The notes beneath the pieces were generated by a model. It made no database searches and was not told the DNA's origin. It saw only the letters and a program-made list of their open reading frames with translations. The position numbers and the translations under genes are program-made. From Prauserella_A sp040645195 (GTDB lineage: Bacteria > Actinomycetota > Actinomycetes > Mycobacteriales > Pseudonocardiaceae), in contig NZ_JBEYXW010000011.1 in the NCBI RefSeq assembly GCF_040645195.1, positions 109,396-173,395 on the forward strand: a stretch of DNA of 64,000 nucleotides. The letters run 5' to 3'. Shown here piece by piece: positions 59,691 to 64,000 of the stretch (position 1 is its first letter; each line of letters starts with the position of its first letter).

Positions 59691-60991
59691 TGAGGAAGTC
59701 GATGGGCGGCGTGGCCCTGGCGGCCGTCGCCATGCTCGGGCTGGCGGCATGCGGGTCGTCCGAGGGCCAATCCAGTGGTGGTTCGGGAGCCGACCTGAGC
59801 GGTCAGACCCTGGAGGTCTCCGCGGTGTGGTCGGGCGACGAGCAGGCCGCCTTCGAGGAGGTGCTGGCCGTGTTCGAGGAGCAGACCGGCGCCGAGGTCA
59901 AGTACACGTCCGCGGGTGACGACCTGCCCACCGTCCTGCAGACCAAGGTGGACGGTCAGACCCCGCCGAACGTGGCCTTCCTGCCGCAGCCGGGGCTGAT
60001 CGCGCAGTTCGCGGGCCAAGGCTCACTCAAGCCGCTGTCGGACGAGGTGCGCGCGTTGGTGGACGAGAACTTCGTCGACCTGTGGCAGGACATCGGTTCC
60101 CATGACGGCACTGCCTACGGCGTTTACTTCAAGGCCGCCAACAAGTCCACCTTCTGGTACAACACCGAGCTGTTCGACGAGGCGGGGGTCACGCCGCCGG
60201 AGACGATGGCCGACCTCCGCGACACCGCGCAGGTTCTCGCTGACAACGGCATCACGCCGCTGTCGGTCGGCGGCGCGGACGGCTGGGTGCTCACCGACTG
60301 GTTCGAGAACATCTACCTCCGCACGGCGGGTGCCGAGATGTACGACCGTCTCAGCCGGCACGAGATTCCCTGGACGGATCCTTCGGTGGCCGAAGCGCTC
60401 ACCGTGATGCGCGAGCTGTTCACCGAGGAGTTCCTCTCCGGCGGCGTCAGCGGCACCCTGCAGACCGAGTTCCCCGGTTCGGTCGAGAACGTCTTCGGCG
60501 ACGATCCGAGGGCGGCCATGGTGTACGAGGGTGACTTCGTCGCCGGCGTCATCACCTCCAGCACCAGCACCGAACTGGGCGTCGGTGCGGACTTCTTCCC
60601 GTTCCCCGAGATCGACGGTTCGGGACCTGGCGCGATCGTGGGTGGCGACGTCGCGGTGGCCTTCACCGACGACCCCGCGACCGAGGAGCTGATGCGGTTC
60701 CTCGCCTCGCCGGAGGCGGCCGAGGCGTGGGCCGCGCAGGGCGGTTTCGTCTCGGCGAACAAGGCGGTGTCGCTCGATGTGTACCCCGACGAGCTGAGCC
60801 GCAACATGGCGAGCCAGTTGCTCGAGGCGGGGGAGAACGTCCGCTTCGACCTGTCCGACCTCGCGCCGACCACCTTCGGCGCGACCAAGGGAGTCGGCAT
60901 GTGGAAGGACTTCCAGGACTTCGTCGCCGACACCGAGGACATCCAGGGAGCCATGAACCGGCTCGAAGCCGACGCCGTCAAGGCGTTCTGA
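59690..60991 (+). CDS. Sugar-binding lipoprotein, alpha-glucoside type
   Basis: A 433-residue CUT1 binding protein with lipoprotein signal (lipobox LAAC, Cys21). It resembles the rhizobial AglE group (motifs GGADGWVLTDWFENIYLR, HEIPWTDPS), which bind alpha-glucosides such as sucrose, maltose and trehalose. Starts at ATG 59690 with GGAGAG before it, sharing one base with the ATPase stop. Near a trehalose enzyme, so trehalose or maltose is a fair guess. Confidence 0.85.
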   Translation: MRKSMGGVALAAVAMLGLAACGSSEGQSSGGSGADLSGQTLEVSAVWSGDEQAAFEEVLAVFEEQTGAEVKYTSAGDDLPTVLQTKVDGQTPPNVAFLPQPGLIAQFAGQGSLKPLSDEVRALVDENFVDLWQDIGSHDGTAYGVYFKAANKSTFWYNTELFDEAGVTPPETMADLRDTAQVLADNGITPLSVGGADGWVLTDWFENIYLRTAGAEMYDRLSRHEIPWTDPSVAEALTVMRELFTEEFLSGGVSGTLQTEFPGSVENVFGDDPRAAMVYEGDFVAGVITSSTSTELGVGADFFPFPEIDGSGPGAIVGGDVAVAFTDDPATEELMRFLASPEAAEAWAAQGGFVSANKAVSLDVYPDELSRNMASQLLEAGENVRFDLSDLAPTTFGATKGVGMWKDFQDFVADTEDIQGAMNRLEADAVKAF

Positions 60992-61013
60992 CCGCGGCAC
61001 CGGAGAGCGACTC

Positions 61014-62357
61014 ATGACAAGCAGTGTGCTTGGGCGCCGCCGCGAAGGCGGCGCCCGGCGCCCCGCACCGGGGCGTCCGGGCAGCCGGGGCAGGCCGAGG
61101 AACAAGGCGTTCTTGTTCCTCGCCCCGTGCCTTGCTCTGCTCGTGCTCTACATCGTCTACCCGATCGTCTTCAGCTTCGGCCGCAGCTTCTTCGACGCTT
61201 CCGGCGACGAGTTCGTCGGAGTGGACAACTACGTCGAGGCGTTCGGCGACGACCGGACCCTGATCTCGTTGCGGAACAACCTGATCTGGGTGCTGGTCGC
61301 TCCTACCCTCGTGACCGCCTTCGGTCTGCTGTTCGCGGTTCTGACCGAGCGCATCCGGTGGGCGGTCGCGTTCCGCGTCGTGCTGTTCATGCCCATGGCG
61401 ATCTCGCTTTTCGCCTCAGGCGTCATCTTTCGCCTGGTGTACGACGAGGATCCCGAGCTCGGCGTGGCCAACGCGGCCACCGTTGCGGTCCACGACATGT
61501 TCAGCTCGTCGTCGGAGTACCCCGGCGCGCGGCCCAGGGAGTCGGATGGGATCACGGCTGCCGACGGCGGCTTCGCGACCGCACCGGCACATGGTCCCGG
61601 TGATCTGGTCGAGCTGCCGCTCGTGGGGGTCAGGCAGCAGAGCATGCCGGAAGAGGCCCAGCAGGCCGTCAATCCGGGTACCCACCCGGGCGAGCTCAGG
61701 GGCACGGTGTGGCTCGACGCCTCCGGGGCCGCGGGCGAGGTCGGCGTCCTCGACCGAGGTGAGCGGGGGATGCCGCACATCACCGTGGAGGCGGTGCGCG
61801 ACGGCCAGGTCGTCGCGACCACAACCACGGCCAACGACGGCACCTTCCTGTTCGCGGACCTGTCACCGGGCACGTACTCGATCCGGCTCCCGGCGGAGAA
61901 CTTCGCCGAACCGTTCCGTGGACTGAGCTGGCTCGGGCCAGGTCTGGTCACTCCAGTGATCATCTCCGCCTGGATCTGGATCATGACGGGCTTCGCGATG
62001 ACGTTCGTCGCGGCCGGGCTCGCGGCGATACCCCGGGACGCGCTGGAGGCGGCCCGGATGGACGGCGCCACCGAGTGGCAGGTCTTCCGGCGCGTCACCG
62101 TGCCGTTGCTCGGCCCGGTACTGCTCGTCGTCTTCGTGACGCTCGTGATCAACGTGCTCAAGATCTTCGACCTCGTTTACGTCATCGCGCCTGGCTCGTC
62201 GCAGGCAGAGGCGAACGTGCTCGCGTTGCAGATCTGGCAGGTGTCCTTCGGAGCGGGAGGCGACCAGGGAGTGGGCAGTGCGCTCGCCGTGCTCCTGGTG
62301 CTCCTGGTGATCCCCGCGATCGTCTTCAACATCCGCCGGTTCCGGAGGGAGCACTAG
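61014..62357 (+). CDS. Sugar ABC permease 1 with large extracytoplasmic insert
   Basis: A 447-residue MalF-type permease; the usual length is about 300. Helices 1-3 lie in residues about 31-145, then some 155 residues follow that are not membrane: a Ser/Gly/Ala/Pro linker and a compact beta domain of the SdrD/Cna_B (prealbumin-like) kind, GTVWLDASG, ITVEAVRDGQVVATTTT, GTFLFADLSPGTYSIRLP. Helices 4-6 and the EAARMDGATEW loop to the ATPase then resume. The insert lies on the outer face. In-frame and intact, with a repeat-free sequence. Confidence 0.85.
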   Translation: MTSSVLGRRREGGARRPAPGRPGSRGRPRNKAFLFLAPCLALLVLYIVYPIVFSFGRSFFDASGDEFVGVDNYVEAFGDDRTLISLRNNLIWVLVAPTLVTAFGLLFAVLTERIRWAVAFRVVLFMPMAISLFASGVIFRLVYDEDPELGVANAATVAVHDMFSSSSEYPGARPRESDGITAADGGFATAPAHGPGDLVELPLVGVRQQSMPEEAQQAVNPGTHPGELRGTVWLDASGAAGEVGVLDRGERGMPHITVEAVRDGQVVATTTTANDGTFLFADLSPGTYSIRLPAENFAEPFRGLSWLGPGLVTPVIISAWIWIMTGFAMTFVAAGLAAIPRDALEAARMDGATEWQVFRRVTVPLLGPVLLVVFVTLVINVLKIFDLVYVIAPGSSQAEANVLALQIWQVSFGAGGDQGVGSALAVLLVLLVIPAIVFNIRRFRREH

Positions 62358-62359
62358 GC

Positions 62360-63277
62360 ATGACGGCTGTACTCAGCTCGACCACCGCACCCGAGCCCGT
62401 GGAAGACCAGTTGTCCGGACCGCCGCGGCGGAGCGTGGCCTCGCGCATCCTCGGCTGGCTGGGATCCCGGCTGCTCAGGGTCATCCTGCTCGTCATCGCC
62501 CTGTTCTGGCTGATGCCCGTGCTCGGGTTGCTGGTCTCGTCGCTGCGTGACGAGACCGACAACCGCGGCAGCGGTTGGTGGACGATCTTCACCGCGCCCG
62601 CGCAGTTGACGCTGGACAACTATCGGGACATTCTTGGCAACGAGACGATTCTGCGGTCGCTGTGGAACACCGTGCTGATCTCGGTGCCGGCGACGCTTCT
62701 GGTCGTGGTCATTTCGGCGCTGGCAGCATATGCGCTGGCGTGGCTGAACTTCCGCGGCCGTGACTGGCTGATGATCGGCGTCGTCGCGATGCTGGTGATG
62801 CCGATCCAGGTTGCGCTCATTCCCATCGCGCGACTGTACGGCGAGCTCGACATGTTCGGCTCCCTGTTGGGCGTCGTGCTGTTCCACGTCGCGCTCGGCC
62901 TGCCGTTCGGGGTCTTCCTGCTGCGCAACTTCTTCTTGGGGATACCCAAGGATCTGCTGGAAGCGGCCAGAATGGACGGTGCAACGGAGTGGTCCATCTT
63001 CCGCAGGGTGATCCTGCCGGTGGGGCTGCCGGCCATTGCGTCACTGGCGATCTTCCAGTTCCTGTGGGTCTGGAACGACATGTTGGTCGCGCTCGTCTTC
63101 GCGAGCTCCGACTCTCAACCGATCACACTGGCGCTGCAGTCTCAGCTCCGTCAGTTCGGAGCCAATATGGACTTGCTGGCCACGGGATCCTTCGTGTCCA
63201 TGATCATCCCGCTCATCGTCTTCTTCTCCTGCCAGCGCTACTTCACGCAGGGAGTGCTGGCAGGGTCGACGAAATGA
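62360..63277 (+). CDS. Sugar ABC permease 2
   Basis: A 305-residue MalG-type permease with six helices and the EAARMDGATEWSIFRRV coupling loop, of normal length with no insert. Starts at ATG 62360 two bases after the stop of permease 1, and overlaps the small zinc protein gene by ATGA. With permease 1 it forms the transmembrane channel. Confidence 0.9.
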   Translation: MTAVLSSTTAPEPVEDQLSGPPRRSVASRILGWLGSRLLRVILLVIALFWLMPVLGLLVSSLRDETDNRGSGWWTIFTAPAQLTLDNYRDILGNETILRSLWNTVLISVPATLLVVVISALAAYALAWLNFRGRDWLMIGVVAMLVMPIQVALIPIARLYGELDMFGSLLGVVLFHVALGLPFGVFLLRNFFLGIPKDLLEAARMDGATEWSIFRRVILPVGLPAIASLAIFQFLWVWNDMLVALVFASSDSQPITLALQSQLRQFGANMDLLATGSFVSMIIPLIVFFSCQRYFTQGVLAGSTK

Positions 63278-63444
63278 CCACGGTCGCGGGGAATTCGGAG
63301 CGAGTGATAGCAAAGACCAAGGATCCGTGCGGCACGTGCGGCGGGAGTGGTTGGGTGCTCGATACGATCGTGAACCGCGATACCGGCATGGTCGACTCCC
63401 GCCAGGAGCAGTGCGGCAGGTGTGGTGGAACCGGCGAGCGATGA
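63274..63444 (+). CDS. CxxCxGxG mini-protein at the end of the importer operon
   Basis: A 56-residue protein with two DnaJ-type zinc knuckles, CGTCGGSG and CGRCGGTG, holding a central WVLDTIVNRDTGMVDSRQE segment. Translationally coupled to permease 2 (ATGA). A closely similar pattern occurs in the next gene on the other strand. Probably a structural zinc site; role unknown, perhaps protein-protein contact. Confidence 0.75.
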   Translation: MTTVAGNSERVIAKTKDPCGTCGGSGWVLDTIVNRDTGMVDSRQEQCGRCGGTGER

Positions 63445-63446
63445 GC

Positions 63447-63713
63447 TCAGCGACGGCTCAGGCGCAGCATGCCCAGAAGTGCCCGGCGGCGGCGAGGGTG
63501 CCGCCGCCGGGTGGTGGCCGCGGGCCGGCGGCGGCGCTGCGGAGCCGGTGCGGGAATGCAGTCAGGGCAAGGTACCTCCCGCGAGGTGACCAGTCCCGTG
63601 CCGTGGTCGATGACGGTTTCGAGGACCCAGCCACTGCGGTTCCGGCTGCAGGCCTGGCAGAACCGGTGTGCGTCGTCGGTACTGGGTCGCTGGCGCCAGG
63701 TTGTCAGCAGCAT
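63447..63713 (-). CDS. Related CxxC mini-protein on the opposite strand
   Basis: An 88-residue protein with CQAC and CPDC flanking GWVLETVIDHGTGLVTSRE, clearly alike to the 56-residue protein that ends two bases away on the other strand. It adds a C-terminal Arg-rich tail (RRRRPAATTRRRHPRRRR). ATG 63713 follows AGAGG. The pair stands tail to tail. Likely a duplication with divergence; a nucleic-acid contact by the basic tail is possible. Confidence 0.6.
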   Translation of the reverse strand: MLLTTWRQRPSTDDAHRFCQACSRNRSGWVLETVIDHGTGLVTSREVPCPDCIPAPAPQRRRRPAATTRRRHPRRRRALLGMLRLSRR

Positions 63714-63808
63714 GGGTCTTTACCTCTGAGGTTGATGGTGTCGTCGGACTCCTGGTGATACAGATGAGTGTTTCGTCCCCTGCTGACACAGTGGACTCGG
63801 TTCGTGGT

Positions 63809-63836
63809 ACCTGCGTGATCTCGCGATCACGCAGGT
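63809..63836. terminator. 12-bp perfect hairpin
   Basis: ACCTGCGTGATC and GATCACGCAGGT are exact inverted repeats around a TCGC tetraloop, about 45 bases downstream of the partial gene on the minus strand that ends at 63881. Terminator of that gene, or an element end. Confidence 0.65.
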
Positions 63837-63880
63837 CGCGGCTCTGTCCGGGCTGTTGCTATGGCCCTGCTACGGGCCTC

Positions 63881-64000
63881 CTACGGTTCCGCTGTCGACT
63901 GCTCGCCTGCTGTGGCGCGGTAGAGGTGTGTGGTTTGGGTGCCGGTGGGGCGGATGTGGATGGTGGGGTTGGTGGCGGGGAGCCAGGCGGATTGGCCGGT
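63881..64000 (-). CDS. 3' end of an unidentified gene cut by the right edge
   Basis: A 39-codon open frame on the minus strand runs in from the right edge and ends TAG at 63881-63883. It reads TGQSAWLPATNPTIHIRP then TGTQTTHLYRATAGEQ, with strong CCC/ACC codon use like a structured protein. Too short to name; a transposase or a phage-type protein is possible. The perfect hairpin at 63809-63836 follows it. Confidence 0.45.
   Translation of the reverse strand, partial: TGQSAWLPATNPTIHIRPTGTQTTHLYRATAGEQSTAEP

Noticed and set aside
1..64000. tRNA, rRNA, prophage or complete insertion sequence
   Set aside because: No tRNA arm pattern, phage structural gene or full transposase was found; only a possible gene end at the right edge could belong to a mobile element.

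Overview
The window is about 64 kb of high-GC DNA with typical actinomycete codon use, many GTG starts and GGAGG-type ribosome binding sites. The gene set (AfsR-type regulator, LCP protein, CsoR copper operon, group 1h [NiFe] hydrogenase, actinobacterial-type XRE regulators) points to a filamentous or soil actinomycete. Pseudonocardiaceae (Amycolatopsis or a relative) is my inference from style, not a proven assignment. I see no tRNA, rRNA, CRISPR or prophage.

Layout. 0.1-5.6 kb: a Thr-rich membrane protein, an alpha/beta hydrolase divergent from a MocR regulator, a membrane protein, a small unknown, and a dihydropteroate-synthase-like gene. 5.6-8.7 kb: a BtuFCD-type importer preceded by a clear cobalamin riboswitch, with the DHPS-like gene as last member of the run. 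8.7-14.1 kb: a decaying L-fuconate catabolic locus (fucD, rbsA and rbsB remnants, an intact diketo-deoxy-fuconate hydrolase, a frameshifted SDR) with a FadR-type GntR regulator and a shared operator-like sequence. 14.2-18 kb: copper operon csoR-copZ-secreted protein-copA with a near-consensus promoter lying over a CsoR-like operator. 18-21.3 kb: XRE regulator, YceI, NUDIX and VOC genes lying between two arrays of the same 21-bp tandem repeat. 21.4-25.4 kb: universal stress protein, Nramp transporter with a DtxR/MntR-like palindrome, and a PHP-domain protein with a polyhistidine head in front of a Tat-like signal.

25.7-39.4 kb is the centrepiece: a tightly coupled 16-gene operon for a group 1h (actinobacterial, high-affinity) [NiFe] hydrogenase: two SIS-domain genes, two HypC-type genes, hypDEAB, a 455-residue unknown, the maturation protease, small and large subunits, a NifU-like protein, DUF5947, and two very small genes, facing hypF. 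It presumably scavenges trace H2 during starvation. Several of its proteins have no established function.

39.5-64 kb: methyltransferase, LCP ligase, arylsulfatase with a broken formylglycine-generating enzyme nearby and an antiporter lodged between duplicated promoter segments; a sigma factor overlapping an XRE-fused AfsR-type regulator; a trehalose-phosphatase/GH15 fusion; an alanine symporter; a two-component system; and an alpha-glucoside-type ABC importer whose first permease carries a large extracytoplasmic insert. TTAAGC direct repeats at 11/22-bp spacing lie before both the trehalose gene and the importer operon, suggesting common control. The right edge holds two related CxxC mini-proteins on opposite strands and the 3' end of an unidentified gene.
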